A stretch of 64,000 bases of DNA from assembly GCA_963837945.1 (NCBI GenBank), contig CAWIQD010000024.1, positions 1-64,000 of the forward strand, given 5' to 3'. The notes below the pieces were generated by a model. The model was not told the DNA's origin, made no database searches, and was given only the letters and a program-made list of their open reading frames with translations. This document shows positions 1 to 10,259 of the stretch, piece by piece (the stretch's first letter is position 1; each line of letters begins with the position of its first letter). The DNA is from CAVUBL01 sp963837945. Its GTDB lineage: Bacteria > Acidobacteriota > Thermoanaerobaculia > Multivoradales > DATKCC01. A program made the position numbers and the translations under genes.

Positions 1-225
1 TCGGCCGTCCCGGTTGGCTGCAACCTCGGTCGCAATCTCCTTGAGCCTTGCGCTCATTTCGGCGCGCGTGGGCAGCTCCGCAACGGCGTCCACGACGCGA
101 GCCGCGCTCCTCAGGTTCGCCTCCGCAGGCTCGAGTCGCGACCATCCCGGAGGAAGCCCGGCGACAGCCGCCTGCTCGAGGGCATAGAGGATCCGCGCTT
201 CGAAGACCGTCCGCGCTCTGATCAT
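1..225 (-). CDS. Unrecognised protein of the type III-D operon, C-terminus cut off by the window edge
   Basis: The ATG at 223-225 overlaps the Csx10 stop codon in an ATGA arrangement, and GAAGGGGGATTC just upstream serves as ribosome binding site, so it is translated with the cas operon. The 75 visible codons begin MIRARTVFEARILYALEQ and form a helix-rich, Ala/Glu/Arg-rich stretch. I do not recognise a family. In III-D loci the genes after csx10 are often csx19 or Csm3-like backbone subunits, but nothing in this fragment (no Gly-rich RAMP loop) proves either. Confidence 0.6.
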   Translation of the reverse strand, partial: MIRARTVFEARILYALEQAAVAGLPPGWSRLEPAEANLRSAARVVDAVAELPTRAEMSARLKEIATEVAANRDGR

Positions 226-2110
226 GAATCCCCCTTCGGGCTCTTCCCCTCGATCACCGGCATGATCGAAATCGCCCCGAACCCCTCGGTGCGCCGGATG
301 CCGATGCCCTCCCCGGCTGCAGCGGCGAGGGCTCGAAGCTCGCCCTCGGCACCATTTGCCGGTCTGCGCAGAAGATAGGACGACCCGGCCCGGACCGCCA
401 CCACGTCGCCTTTCGGCAGTCGGTGGGCGCTGTTCCAGCCCGCGATGAGCTGACTCCTGGCGAACACTCCGTCGAAGCTCTCGCGATTGAGCCCAAGGTC
501 TTCGGGGACGACGCTTCTCGATAGCCGAGGTGCGGGTCCACGAGAATCGCCGGGGTCAGCAGGTCGATCCGCAAGGCAACTCCCTCGGGCCACCGGACGG
601 GGATCTCCGGAGCTTCCGGGAAGAGCCCCACGCCACCGTCCTGGCCCCCATAGGGTGAGAGCACACAGTCCAGGTAGCCGAGCGCTCCCTTGCGCCGACC
701 CACCCGGAGTCGGAAGCTCTCGCCTACGGCCAACTCCGATCCGGCCAGGAGCAGCGCCATGTCCTCCGATCTCTCGGCGCGAAGGTATCCGCGGAGCCTC
801 CGCCCCTCGGGGAGCACCTGGTAGGCGAAGAGCGAGCCCTCGCGCACGGTCTGGCTCTCGGGCTCGATCCGGTTGTGTGGACTGACCAGCAGAGTCTGGC
901 ACTGGTCTTCGCGGACCCCGACGAAGCCTTGTGTCCACGGGATGAGCCGTCCCGAGCAGTCTTCCTGTCGGCAACGGACCTTATCCGGCTGCTCGATCAG
1001 GTCGACGAACCCATGCCCCCGGGGTACGTCTCCCGGGTGGAGCTTGCAGGTGCGGCGGGCGAGCGAGGCAGGCAGCCCCGCGACGCGGCCGGCCCGCGGA
1101 TAGAGGTAACCGAAACGGACGCCGCCGGAAAGGAAGACCCCAGCAACGCCTCCGCCTCACGATCACCTCGCCAGCGCGCCGCCAGGGCTCCCCGGAGCGT
1201 GCTCCCAGGGACGAAGAGGAGACGGGAAGCAAGTTTCCCACGTCCGGCCGGCCGCCGAGGGCAAGCTCTCCCACCACCACGCCATCGACGGCAAGGAGCG
1301 TCGGGGCGCCTCCACCACCGGCCCGTTCGGGGACAGGAAGTGCCTCCGAATCCGAGACGCTTGCCGGGCGCGACCCGGCCGGTTTCGCGCCCTGGGCAAG
1401 CGACTCGACGGCCTCGCGCCAGCTCTCGAAGAAGGGCGCGAGGTCGGCAGCGACGATCCGGAAACGGCAGGTTCCCAGGCCCCGGCGACGGCCACCTCCG
1501 ATCTCTCGAATGAAACGCAGCGCTCCGATCAGCAGCGCGACGTGGAGGGGAGCCACATCGGGACGGGAGCCGTCGAGCCGCAGGCTGGACGCAAGCTCGA
1601 GCTCCCCGACGGCTTCCTCGATAGCGAAGAGGTGCTCTTCCTCCGCCCTGCCGCTCGCCTCTTCGATCGCTGTGCGGGCCCGGTGGCGGGTCAGGAGTCC
1701 GGCACCGCCAGGGCCAGCTCTCCGAGACGGCGCCGCTCTTCCGGGGAGCTGAGGGCCCCGCCCTGCGCCTCGAGCAGCAGCCGTGCCGGCTCGAGGGACA
1801 CGGCGCCTTCCCGGCGGTTGGAGCCGGTCAGGACGCAGAGCGGACACGGCGGGCCCTCTCGCGTCACGCCACATAAGGTGCCCGGAGGCTCGCCATCGCC
1901 AGGGCTCAGGGTGCCGTCGCACACCTCGATCTCGAGAGCCCGTGCCAGGCGGCGTAGGGCATCGGCGACCAGGCCCCGGAGGGTCGATCCCGGAACGAAG
2001 GGCAAACCGAGCCCGTCACTGCGCACCAGGTCGTCGAGATGGCGGCCCGCCGCCTGGCCGCTTCCCACCCGCCAGCTGTCTTCGAACGTGAGCGTCACGT
2101 CGATCCGCAT
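222..2110 (-). CDS. csx10: Csx10, double-RAMP backbone subunit of the type III-D effector (frameshifted)
   Basis: Type III-D signature protein made of two fused RAMP domains that line the crRNA in the effector complex. It starts at ATG 2108-2110, right after cas10. The first RAMP has GLPFVPGSTLRGLVADALRR near the N-terminus, a CPLC knuckle, and then LLIGALRFIREIGGGRRRGLG. The second RAMP has FVPGSTLRGALAARW around 1200, VRFGYLYPRAG, a Cys-bearing insert (CKLH, CRQEDC) and the C-terminal Gly-rich loop GIGIRRTEGFGAISI near 250-300. The reading frame must be changed at about 1690, 1230, 1140 and 520 to follow the protein, giving about 620 residues, a normal Csx10 length. All RAMP motifs survive, so these look like one-base indels rather than decay. 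Confidence 0.82.
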
Positions 2111-2111
2111 C

Positions 2112-3662
2112 TCAGGCTCCTCCGTTCCCAGTGCCCAGGTCGGCGAGCTGGAGAGCGTCTGCGATCCGGAGCCGGGCCACCTCGCTCGACCGGCCCTCGC
2201 CCTCCTCGTCCACGATCGAGACGAGGCTGCCCTGCGGCTCGGTGGCGAGGTCGAAAGGCTCGCCATCTTGGACCTGACGAGCCAGCCAGAAGACCAGCTC
2301 CTCGTGAACGCGCTTCGGCACGCCCCAGACTGTGTGGAGAGGAGTGTGCGGGCCGTCGTCGCGCGGCGAGAGGATCTCCCGCAGGACGCCGCGCTGGGTC
2401 GGCGAGACCTTCGAGCGCAGCCTGCCCGCCAGGTCGAAGAGGCGACGGAGCTCCGGAGGGCTGAACGGCCCGGAAGCCCCGTAGGACCAGATGCGCCCTC
2501 CCGCTCCGTGCCTCCGCAGCATGTCTCGCTCGGCACGGAGGGACTGCACGTGGGTCCCCTTGACCCGATGGAAGTCGATGGCCGCGTCGACTTCGCCGGC
2601 GCGGCACCGCACCTTGGCGCGGTAGAGGAGCTCCTCGGCCAGGTCGTGCGCCGCGCGGAACGGGAACCCCGGCCGCGAGATGAGCACACCCGCCGCCATG
2701 CCCCGGGCCTCCCCTCCGTGCTGAACCCAGAACCGCTCCACGAGCTCCAGGGCGAAGGCGAGCCCGAAGCGGGCAGGCAGCGCGGCCACCAGGTCGTCGC
2801 CACCCGCGATCAAGACCTGGACCGCCAGCTCCTGGGCTCCCGGGAAGAGAGCGTCGAGGGCGCCTTCGAGGGCCTCTCGCATGGTCCTGTGGACGAAGCT
2901 GTGAGAGGGCTCCGTAGTCCGACCATCCGAGACCTTCGAACCACTCTCCGAGACGGTTGCCGTCCGCCACGACCACCGCGAGATCGTCACCGTCCGTGAA
3001 CTCGCGCAAGTCGGCAGGCGTCGCCTGTCTTAGAAGGCGCTCGCTGAACGGCGGCACCGGGATTGCCACTCGCCCCACAGGTCGAGACGGAACCTCGGGG
3101 TGGGCTTCCCGTCCCCTTTGTAGCTTCGGCCAGCTCACGGAGGGCGGCGAGCATTCGCCGCTTGCGCTCGCAGATCGGGCCCACCCAGCGGCGGCGGTCC
3201 AGTTCGGCGCCCGGCACGCTTTCGGTGTCCGCCGCCTCTGGCCGCAGCTCTCGCAGCGCTTGAGGAACGGCATCGAGGCGAGCTGCCGCGCTCCGGTCTG
3301 GGCTCTCGCTTGGCGGCGGTGAGCTTCGCCTCGAGCCGCGCCTGGGCCGTTTCGAACGGCTCCCCGGTCTCGAAGACGACGACGGTCAAGCCCTCGCTGC
3401 CGGTCACCTCGAGAAACGCGTTCCGAACTCTGGTCTCGAAGGCGGTGGCCTGGCCACGTGCTTTCTTCCCCGCCCAGCGAGCCAGGAAGTTGCCGCCTCC
3501 GGAGAAACCCAGCTCGCCCCCGCTCGCCTTCACCAAGTGCGGCACTACGCCGCGGTCGAACGCGTCGACCAAGGCGCTCGCACCGCGCATCTCGAGAAGC
3601 CGCGGCGAACCAAAGACGTAGTCCTGGATCGCCCGCACGTCACCTCGCACGTAGCTCGTCAT
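2112..3662 (-). CDS. cas10: Cas10 (type III-D, HD-less) with GGDD palm (frameshifted)
   Basis: Large subunit and cyclic-oligoadenylate synthase of the type III effector. The ATG at 3660-3662 overlaps the CARF-HEPN stop. It starts directly in the first palm domain (DVRAIQDYVFGSPRLLEMRG, then FSGGGNFLARW), so there is no N-terminal HD nuclease domain. A zinc-knuckle region follows (CESCG near 3250, GPICERKRRML near 3160), then FTDGDDLAVVVADGNRLGEW. The second palm carries the catalytic GGDD in VLIAGGDDLVAALP, near 2790. At about 520 residues it is small for Cas10. Frame changes are needed at about 3300, 3220, 3080 and 2910. From the family, the effector should bind RNA and signal through cOA; DNA cleavage by HD is not expected. 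Confidence 0.85.
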
Positions 3663-5476
3663 GCTTCTCCCTTCGGGCTCTCGGCGCCTCGGCCGGCGGC
3701 CTCGTGGAGTCCATTCCCCACAGGTAGGACACGGTCCTCGATCTCTTGGGTGAGCAGGGGCCGGCACTCCTGCGGCTCGTCCCCCCGCGCAACGGCTGCG
3801 AGGCGGGCGCTCCAGAGATCGAGATCCCCGGAGGACGGGGCCCCCTTCCTGAGACGGTCCACGGCCTGGGGTACGAGCTCTTCGACGAGGGTACAGAGGT
3901 AGTGGTGGAGCCCTCGGGCGAGGTCCTCGGAGATCGGTGCGAGCCAGTGCGTCGTTTTGTGGCGGAGATCGCGGAACTCGTCGCGGCACGAACGCAACTC
4001 GTGCGGGATTACGGGTTCCACGAGACTCGCCCTGAGCCGTGGAAGCAACGCCTCTACCCGTGGCCTCGCCGTCCTGGCAAGCCTGATCTGGCTTGCGAGC
4101 TCCCGTTCCAGTCGAATCCCTTTCCCGTCGAGGAGCTTGACCGCCTTGGTCGAGCTACCAAAAGCGAGAAATGCGACCCAGCGCCGGAGCAGTCGGGGCC
4201 AGACGATCGGCTCGCCTGCCCGAGTCGAGGGCGCCACCCCGGCCAGCTCCTCGACGATCGCGTCGGTCTCTCCCTCCCCGTCACCTTCGAGCCGTAAGAG
4301 CTCCAGGCTCGGACCGGCGTGGGCGTAGAACAGAAATGACATCAGCGACTCCATCGTCCCGTAGAGTCGCATGTAGGCTTCTCGCGGCTGCCGCTCGAGG
4401 CGCTCGTCGTTCCACCACATCAGTGTGTCCGCGAAGTAGGCCAGGGGTACTGCCGGGTCTTCGAAGATCCGATCTTCGGCCAGAGCCTTGATGATGTCGT
4501 CAGGCTCGTCGGTCTTCCGGGGCCAAAGAGTGCCAAGCACTTCAAGCGCCGGTGGCACGGGAAGACCGTGGCACCGGGCGACGGCGTCGAGAGCGTCGGC
4601 GTAGAACCCTTCGCTCCAGAGTTGGTAGGCGCCAGCCACCGTCTCGAGGGCTTGGAAGCGCATCGCCTCGGCCGCCGCGCTCTCCGAGCCGAGCACGTCC
4701 TGGACTTCCTGGTGCTTCGCCGTGGCGGCGAGACGGGTCGCCATCCGCTTCGCTTCCTCGAATCGCCGCGCGTCGAGGGCGCGAGCGAGGTCTCTCGTCT
4801 CACGGAGCTGGAAAAGTTGGTAGGGGTCCCTCAGCCTGCGCGGCCGGAGCCTCGTCCCGGGCCAGGGCCTGCGCAGGACCGGGTCGTACTGATCAAAGTC
4901 GACATACGAGGTCGTGACCTCCAGGTGGGCCGCGGCCAGGATAGCACCGCCGATCATGGACTTCTTGCCTCCTGTCACGTCCACGACGATCTCGTCCTTC
5001 GCGAGGGATGGATGGCCTTCGACCACCCTTCGAACCGCGCGGAACACCGACTCCGGCAGATCGCGCACCTCAGGCTGCTCCACCTCGCGGAACGGCCTGG
5101 TCCCCAGGAGGGCCCGACAGGAGTCCCACAGCCGCTCCAGCTCGTTCAGGTAGTCCACGTCGAGCGACTCCTCGATGAGCAGGGCCACGCCCTTGGGAGC
5201 GTGGTAGGCCACGCTCAGGAGGAGAGGCTCCGGCGAGTGGCCCACCGGCAGGATCAGGAGGGCGGGCACTTCCACCCGCGAGGCGCTCCGGTCGGCGACT
5301 CCCTGCTGGCGGGCCTCCGCCAGCTCTCGCTCCAGGATGCTCGGAGCCCTCCATGAGCCTCCGGCGGCAACGTAGCCGTATCTGACTGCCTCTTGGAGAT
5401 TGCGAAGGGTCTTCCGCGCCGAGTCGACGTGGAGCTCGCGAGCCAGCCTCTCATAGTCGTCCTGGACGGTGCTCAT
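3659..5476 (-). CDS. CARF-HEPN ribonuclease, Csm6/Csx1-like (TIGR02710-type)
   Basis: Intact 605-residue protein. Residues about 70-200 form a CARF sensor: PALLILPVGHSPEPLLLSV at 71-89 and the ligand-loop motif DVTGGKKSM at 166-174, typical of the TIGR02710 branch. The C-terminal helical part carries the HEPN catalytic signature R-x4-H as RHKTTH at 505-510. Family knowledge: cyclic oligoadenylate made by Cas10 binds CARF and activates RNA cleavage by HEPN dimers. The stop overlaps the cas10 ATG, so effector and cOA synthase are translationally coupled. No frameshift occurs over 1.8 kb, in contrast with its neighbours on both sides. Confidence 0.87.
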   Translation of the reverse strand: MSTVQDDYERLARELHVDSARKTLRNLQEAVRYGYVAAGGSWRAPSILERELAEARQQGVADRSASRVEVPALLILPVGHSPEPLLLSVAYHAPKGVALLIEESLDVDYLNELERLWDSCRALLGTRPFREVEQPEVRDLPESVFRAVRRVVEGHPSLAKDEIVVDVTGGKKSMIGGAILAAAHLEVTTSYVDFDQYDPVLRRPWPGTRLRPRRLRDPYQLFQLRETRDLARALDARRFEEAKRMATRLAATAKHQEVQDVLGSESAAAEAMRFQALETVAGAYQLWSEGFYADALDAVARCHGLPVPPALEVLGTLWPRKTDEPDDIIKALAEDRIFEDPAVPLAYFADTLMWWNDERLERQPREAYMRLYGTMESLMSFLFYAHAGPSLELLRLEGDGEGETDAIVEELAGVAPSTRAGEPIVWPRLLRRWVAFLAFGSSTKAVKLLDGKGIRLERELASQIRLARTARPRVEALLPRLRASLVEPVIPHELRSCRDEFRDLRHKTTHWLAPISEDLARGLHHYLCTLVEELVPQAVDRLRKGAPSSGDLDLWSARLAAVARGDEPQECRPLLTQEIEDRVLPVGNGLHEAAGRGAESPKGEA

Positions 5477-5480
5477 GGCC

Positions 5481-5792
5481 TCAGAGGTTCCTCCGGTTGG
5501 TCACCCAGACCTCGTACTGCTTGGTCACCTGGTTGAGCTGCAGGTACTCGATCGCCACCGGCTCGTGGGCCAGGCCCTGGCCCATCGCAACGCCCAGGGC
5601 CACCGGCCCGGCGACCAGAAGCCGGGCGCTTCGGTGCCCGCGAAGGGCGCTTCTCACCTGGTCCACCGCCCCCGGCAGATCTCCGGGTCCGACCTCCGCC
5701 TCCAGGGTGATGACGCGCCACGCCTCGGCGGGCTCGGGCGGAACGTAGCGTTCACCACATCGGACGAAGACCTGGATCGGGTCCGCTTCCAT
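5481..5792 (-). CDS. Small SAVED-like / Csx15-like accessory protein of the type III operon
   Basis: Complete 103-residue ORF from ATG 5790-5792, between the AAA-Csx3 gene and the CARF-HEPN gene (4-nt gap to the latter). The C-terminal half, ARLLVAGPVALGVAMGQGL followed by a beta strand ending QYEVWVTN, resembles the last Rossmann-like segment of SAVED cyclic-nucleotide sensor domains. It also recalls the small Csx15/Csx16/Csx20 accessory proteins proposed to act on cOA. It is too short to be a full SAVED domain, and no nuclease or membrane part is attached. Binding or degradation of cOA is inferred from context only. Confidence 0.55.
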   Translation of the reverse strand: MEADPIQVFVRCGERYVPPEPAEAWRVITLEAEVGPGDLPGAVDQVRSALRGHRSARLLVAGPVALGVAMGQGLAHEPVAIEYLQLNQVTKQYEVWVTNRRNL

Positions 5793-5796
5793 CCGC

Positions 5797-7090
5797 CTAT
5801 CCGAGCCTCCATGGCTCTGCCCTCGGCGCAGCCGTTCCGGCGACGAAAATCGCGCTCTCCGACCGGGCGTCCACGTGACCGATGGTCCGTTTGGGGTCGA
5901 AAGAGCGAAGCCACCTCGAGTAGGCCAGGTGGAGCCAGATGGGTCCGGCTCCCGAGACCACCACCGGTCCCGCCGGTGGGTGGCCCTCGGGCCGCGGGAG
6001 AGCCGGTAGGTGAACCGTGAGGTCGGGCGGCAGAAAATGATCCGGCGCGGTGAGTTCCAGCTCCAGCACGGCGCTTCGCCCCCCGGGGCGGCAGCGCCAT
6101 CGGGCCGACAGACAGCCCGCGACCTCTTGAGAGACCTCTCCACTGAGCGTACCCGGCACCGTCACCAGACCGGACGGGGTCTTCGGATCGAAGACCACGA
6201 CCTCGGCCGCCGGGCAACGGTCCAGGATGCGGTGGAGCGCGGCCGCATAGGCCCAGATCGGCGCTCGTCCTCCTAGTAGAACCTCGCCTCGTTGTGCCCG
6301 GCGTTCGACGACGGGTGCCAGCCCCGCGAGATCCGGGAGGTCGTCCACGGTCCAGTCCCGCGGGAGTCGCAGATCCACGTAGGCTGGCGGCTGCCGGCGG
6401 CTGCGCAGAGCGAGGAGGCGCTCCACCAACTTCCCGACCACCTCGTGGTTGACGGCATTGCCGGGCTCGGCCGCGTCCGCACGGAAGCTCGCACCGAGAA
6501 TCCCCTCCTCGGCGATCCGGATGCCCGGCTCACCCTCTCGCCACAGCGACCCGACGCGGCCCACGAGCTCGAGGCCTGCCCTCCTTCCTGCGCGCACCCA
6601 GGACTCCATCCCTTCCTCCCGCTCCTTTGCCTCGTCCTCGAAAGTCCTGGCCACGACCAAGAAGTGGCTGGCAGTGGCGGAAGAGGAGGTCGTTCGAGGC
6701 GGAGTGCTTTCCGCCGACGTCGACCAGGACCAGCTCGAGCCGTTGCCGACAGCGCTCGATCCACTTCGAGATCGTTTCCACGGTGACGCTACTCCAGCTC
6801 CCCTTGACCCGTGCCTTGAGCGGCTCACGCAAGCCGGGTGCGTGGAAGAGGTACCGCCCCGTGCCGTCCGGGCTGCCTTTGACGACGTAGACGAGGGGCG
6901 CGTCCTGATGGAGCTGAAGAGCTTGGTCCAGCAGGTGGAGGAAGGTGGTCTTGCCGCTGTTCGCCGGGCCGACGACGGCCACCGCAGGCGCGAGCACCCC
7001 CTCAGGCGCCCAGCGAGCGACCGAAAACGAGCCGTTGGAGGTGGTCGCGTCCATCATTGCGATATCCGAGGGGGGAGGCTCAGCCGACAT
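5797..7090 (-). CDS. csx3: AAA ATPase fused to two tandem Csx3-like domains (one frameshift)
   Basis: First gene of the leftward operon, about 430 residues. The N-terminal P-loop is VVGPANSGKTTFLHLLD (Walker A) and the Walker B-like strand is LELVLVDVGGKHS. After a one-base frame change near 6678 the protein continues as HFLVVARTFEDEAKEREEG. Two Csx3-like units follow: VLLGGRAPIWAYAAALHR near 6270, and VVVSGAGPIWLHLAYSRW near 5950. Csx3 proteins act on cyclic tetra-adenylate as ring-nuclease or cA4-binding factors, and AAA-Csx3 fusions are known; two Csx3 units in one chain are unusual. The start is uncertain because no good Shine-Dalgarno precedes ATG 7088-7090; an ATG about 35 nt downstream is possible. 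Confidence 0.78.
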
Positions 7091-7225
7091 TTCAGCAGAG
7101 CCGCCGATGCCTGTCAACTGCGAAACATGTACATGAGACGAAGAGTCTCTCGGGAGCGCCGCGGGGCTCGATCCCGGCGAAATCCTTCCCCGCGCGGGGT
7201 CACTCAGAAATGAGAGGGGCTCCCC
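7091..7225. promoter_or_regulatory. Divergent intergenic region between interference and adaptation operons
   Basis: These 135 bp separate two divergent cas operons and must hold both promoters. I see no convincing paired -35/-10 boxes. The stretch contains GAGACGAAGAGTCTC near 7135-7149, a short inverted repeat that could be an operator. Low confidence in any specific element. Confidence 0.35.
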
Positions 7226-7501
7226 GTGCACGCGGTCGTCGCCTACGACATCCCCTCGGACAAGAAGCGGCAAAAGACGGCCGAGCTGCTGTTGATGGTC
7301 ATACCGCGGGTCCAGGAGAGCGTCTTCGAAGGCGACGTTCCCGAGGGCGTTCTCGGGCGCACCGTCAAGAAGATCCTCCCCCTCCTCGACCCCCAGACCG
7401 ACAGTCTCCGTGTCTATCACCTGTGCGCCTCGTGCGCCGGGAAGGTGGACCTCTACGGCCGCAACCCGTCGATCGAGGCCGGGCCGGTCCGCGTTCTCTG
7501 A
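7226..7501 (+). CDS. cas2: Cas2, adaptation complex subunit
   Basis: Complete 91-residue protein starting at GTG 7226. It begins with the classic Cas2 strand HAVVAYDIPSDKKRQKTAEL, where the Asp of YDIP sits at the dimer interface. It continues with RVQESVFEGDV and ends near SLRVYHLCASCAGKVDLYGR, matching the Cas2 ferredoxin fold and length. It is the first gene of the rightward operon and is followed 17 nt later by the reverse transcriptase. Cas2 bridges two Cas1 dimers in the spacer integrase. No frameshift is seen. Confidence 0.93.
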   Translation: MHAVVAYDIPSDKKRQKTAELLLMVIPRVQESVFEGDVPEGVLGRTVKKILPLLDPQTDSLRVYHLCASCAGKVDLYGRNPSIEAGPVRVL

Positions 7502-7518
7502 CGGCCGCCGGAGGAACC

Positions 7519-8443
7519 ATGAGTTTTCTCGAGGATCTCGCGTCGATCTCGACCCTGAAGGGCGCCTGGCAGGCGGTCGCCTCCAAGCGTGGCATGGCCG
7601 GCATCGACCGGGTGGGAATCGGCGACTTCGCCTCGGACCTCGACAGCAGTCTGCGCCGGCTGGCTGACGAGATCGCCTCCGGGCGCTACCGGACGCTGCC
7701 CGTGCTGCGTATCCGGCCCCGCTTCCTGGCGGCGGCGAGCGCGCCCTGGTGGTGCCCACCGTCCGCGATCGTGTTCGTCCAGCGGGCGATCTCGGGCCTG
7801 CTGTCTCCCAAGATCGACCCCGACCTGCCACCCGCCTGCCGAGCCTTCCGCAAGGGCGCCTCGGCTCGCGCCGCCGCCGACGACGTGGACGCTTGGATCT
7901 CCGAAGGCTCCCTTGGGTGCTGCGCACCGACGTCAAGGCATTCTTCGACTCCATTCGCCCCGAGCCGTCCTCGAGCGCTTGCCGCCTACGTCGACCCGGA
8001 CGGCCTCCACTTCCTCGACCGGCTGCTCCGGCAGAAGGTCTATGATCACGACCAGATCAGCGACATGGTCGGGCATCGCTCAGGGCTCGCCGCTCTCGCC
8101 ACTGCTGGCCAACCTCTACCTCAAAGAAGTCGACGAGGTCTTGAGCGCGGACCTTCCCCGCTACGTCCGCTACTGCGATGACCTCCTTGCCTTGACGTCG
8201 ACGAAGCGGGCGCGGGCGCGGCGCAGGATCGGCTCGTGGCCCTTCTCGCTCCGCTCGGGCTCGCTCTCAACGCGGAGCAAGACGCGCGTCTGCCGGGTCG
8301 AAGACGGATTCACGTTTCTCGGCTTCCACTTCGGGCCCACCGGCCGCGGGCCGGCGATCAAGGCCGTGGCCGCTCTCCAGGCCGCCTGGAGGAGCTCGCC
8401 GGCGGCCGACGAGCCCGACCCAGCCGAGATGGACGCTGTCTAG
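7519..8443 (+). CDS. CRISPR-associated reverse transcriptase, group II intron-like (heavily frameshifted)
   Basis: The ATG at 7519 has a GGAGGAA ribosome site. RT motifs occur in order across several frames: N-terminal MSFLEDLASISTLKGAWQAV; LVVPTVRDR (about 7750); TDVKAFFDSI with the motif A Asp (about 7930); GIAQGSPLSPLLANLYL (about 8080); YVRYCDDLLAL, a YxDD box with Cys (about 8165); and FTFLGFHFG (about 8310). Following them needs frame changes near 7730, 7772, 7905, 7970, 8070, 8220 and 8285. An in-frame TAG at 8441-8443 sits just before RGWNSYFGDHPE, which looks like the intron-RT thumb, so the chain probably ran on into the primase gene. Known role of the family: copying RNA into DNA for spacer capture. 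Confidence 0.83.
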
Positions 8444-10259
8444 CGTGGCTGGAACTCTTACTTCGGCGACCACCCGGAGGTTGGACTGGCTCGCTCGCCG
8501 GTCCTGGCTCTCCTCGCGCAGCTGGGGCCCAAGGCGCGGACGTGCCCGGGCCTGCACGACGCGAGGCCGGACCTCAAAGGCCCGGTCACCCGACCCGTGG
8601 CGCGCGAGCTCGCCCGAGCCTGGACGCCGCGGGCGCCCGGAGCAGGATGGCTCGGAGGGCGACGCGAGCGGCTCCCGGCCGGCCGGGGCGCTGGACGACT
8701 GGGCCGAGGCCCTCGCGACTGGCCTGGGCGAGTCCGTGGGTCTCGGTCGTCTCGCGGGCTCCCGCGAGGAGCGGCCGGCCCTGGCGGCGGAGGCGCTCGC
8801 CGAGCGGGGACGCTACGACCTCGCGAAGGCGGCTCGCCGCTGCCGCGCGTTGAACGATCCCCGCCGCCGCACCGGCCGAGCCCGCCGACGCGGCCCCGGA
8901 CGAGCGGGACCCCGCCTCCTCGACTGCTCTTCCAGGGCCGCGAGGGCGTCCATGCGGTCCAGGCGGTCGGCCGCTCCGGCCGACGCCGCTACGTGCCCGT
9001 CCACCGGCCGATTGCGCGCGAGGACTGGGAGGCCCATTTCCGCGGGGAGGCCACCCTGGCCCTGCCCCTCGTCCGCGCGGGCGAACCTGTCTCCTGGGCG
9101 TCCTCGACGTCGACCTCGAGCGCCGTGCCCTGGAGGAGCCCGGCGCCGCCGACCACCTGCTCGGCCGCGCCCTCTCGGTGGCCCTGCGCCTGCCACGAGC
9201 TCTCCCGCCGCGGCTGTGGCTCGCTCCTCGAGGCCAGCGGCGCCAAGGGCTACCACGTCTGGATCCGCCTGGCGGAGCCCGCGCCGTGCTTCCGGCTACG
9301 CCGCTTCCTGCTCGACGTCGTGCGGGCGATCGGCGCTCTGCCCGAGGCCGTGCGGGTGGAGGAGCTTCCGAACCGAGACCACGTCCGGGACGACGTAGTG
9401 GGGCCGCTCGTCAAGCTCCCCCTCGGGGTGCACCCGAAGACCGGGCGGCGCTGCAGCTCCTCGACGAGCAGGGGGAGCCCCTCGGCGGAGCCCTTCGCGG
9501 CGCTGCGGGAGCTGCCACGGGTGCCGGTCGGGGTGCTCGAGCGCCGGCGCTCCCCGAGGGCGAGGCCTCGCCGGCCCGTCCCGAGCCCTCCATCGGCCCC
9601 CGCGGCGCCGCAATCCTCGACGGCTGCCACGTCCTCGGCTACCTCGAGCGGAAAGCGCGGGACACCTCCTACCTCGACCACCGAGAGCGCTGACCCTCCT
9701 ATGCGTGCTCGGCCATCTCGGCGACGAAGGGCGCCGGCGCTCCACGCGATCATCGCCCACACGTACAACTACAGCGCCGCCACCACAGATCGCCACATCG
9801 ACCGCCTCCCCGAGTGGCCGATGTCGTGCCCCAAGGTGCGCGAGCTCCACCCCGAGGCCGCCGCCGTGGCGCGTGCGTGCTCGTGCCGGTTCGACCTGCG
9901 GGGCAGGGGCTACCCGACTCCTGCTCCTCGCCCTCGACCGGCGGGAGATCCCCGCCTTCCGCGACCGGTGGGTGGAACCCGAGGCCCCGGCGAAGGAGGC
10001 CGCGACCGGCGAAGAGGAGTCGGCCCGCAACCTCCGCCGCCAGGAGGCGGAGGCCCTCCTCGCCAAGCTGAGCGAGCTCAAGCGCCACCGGAGGGGATCG
10101 AGGCCTCCCTCGCCCGCGTCGTCCGCGACTCTCACCGCCTCTTCGACGCCGCGGCGAGCGACGAGCTCGAAGTCGCCCTCGGGCACCCTGCGCGGCGTGC
10201 GCCGGAGGCCGGCGAGGTCCAAGGTCCGCGGATTCCGTGATCGAGGTCTGAAGCGATGA
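8444..10259 (+). CDS. CRISPR-associated primase-polymerase (AEP superfamily, CAPP-like), possibly fused to the RT; frameshifted
   Basis: The leading segment 8444-8900 reads as the RT thumb plus a linker with DDWAEALATGLGES. The AEP core follows: LFQGREGVHAVQAVGRSG (about 8928), the metal-binding DxD in LLGVLDVDLERRAL (about 9100), EASGAKGYHVWIRL (about 9230), and LVKLPLGVHPKTGRR (about 9405). These match the primases of TOTE conflict systems and CRISPR-associated Prim-Pols. A C-terminal Cys region (MSCPKVRELHP, then ACSCRFDLRGRGYPTP, about 9825-9920) suggests a metal or Fe-S primase module. The end at TGA 10257-10259 overlaps the cas1 ATG. Many frame changes are needed. Where translation starts, or whether it is one chain with the RT, cannot be decided here. 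Confidence 0.75.

Noticed and set aside
222..3662. Programmed frameshifting in csx10 and cas10
   Set aside because: Too many shifts, in both directions, with no slippery heptamer plus structure recognised. Assembly indels or decay are simpler.
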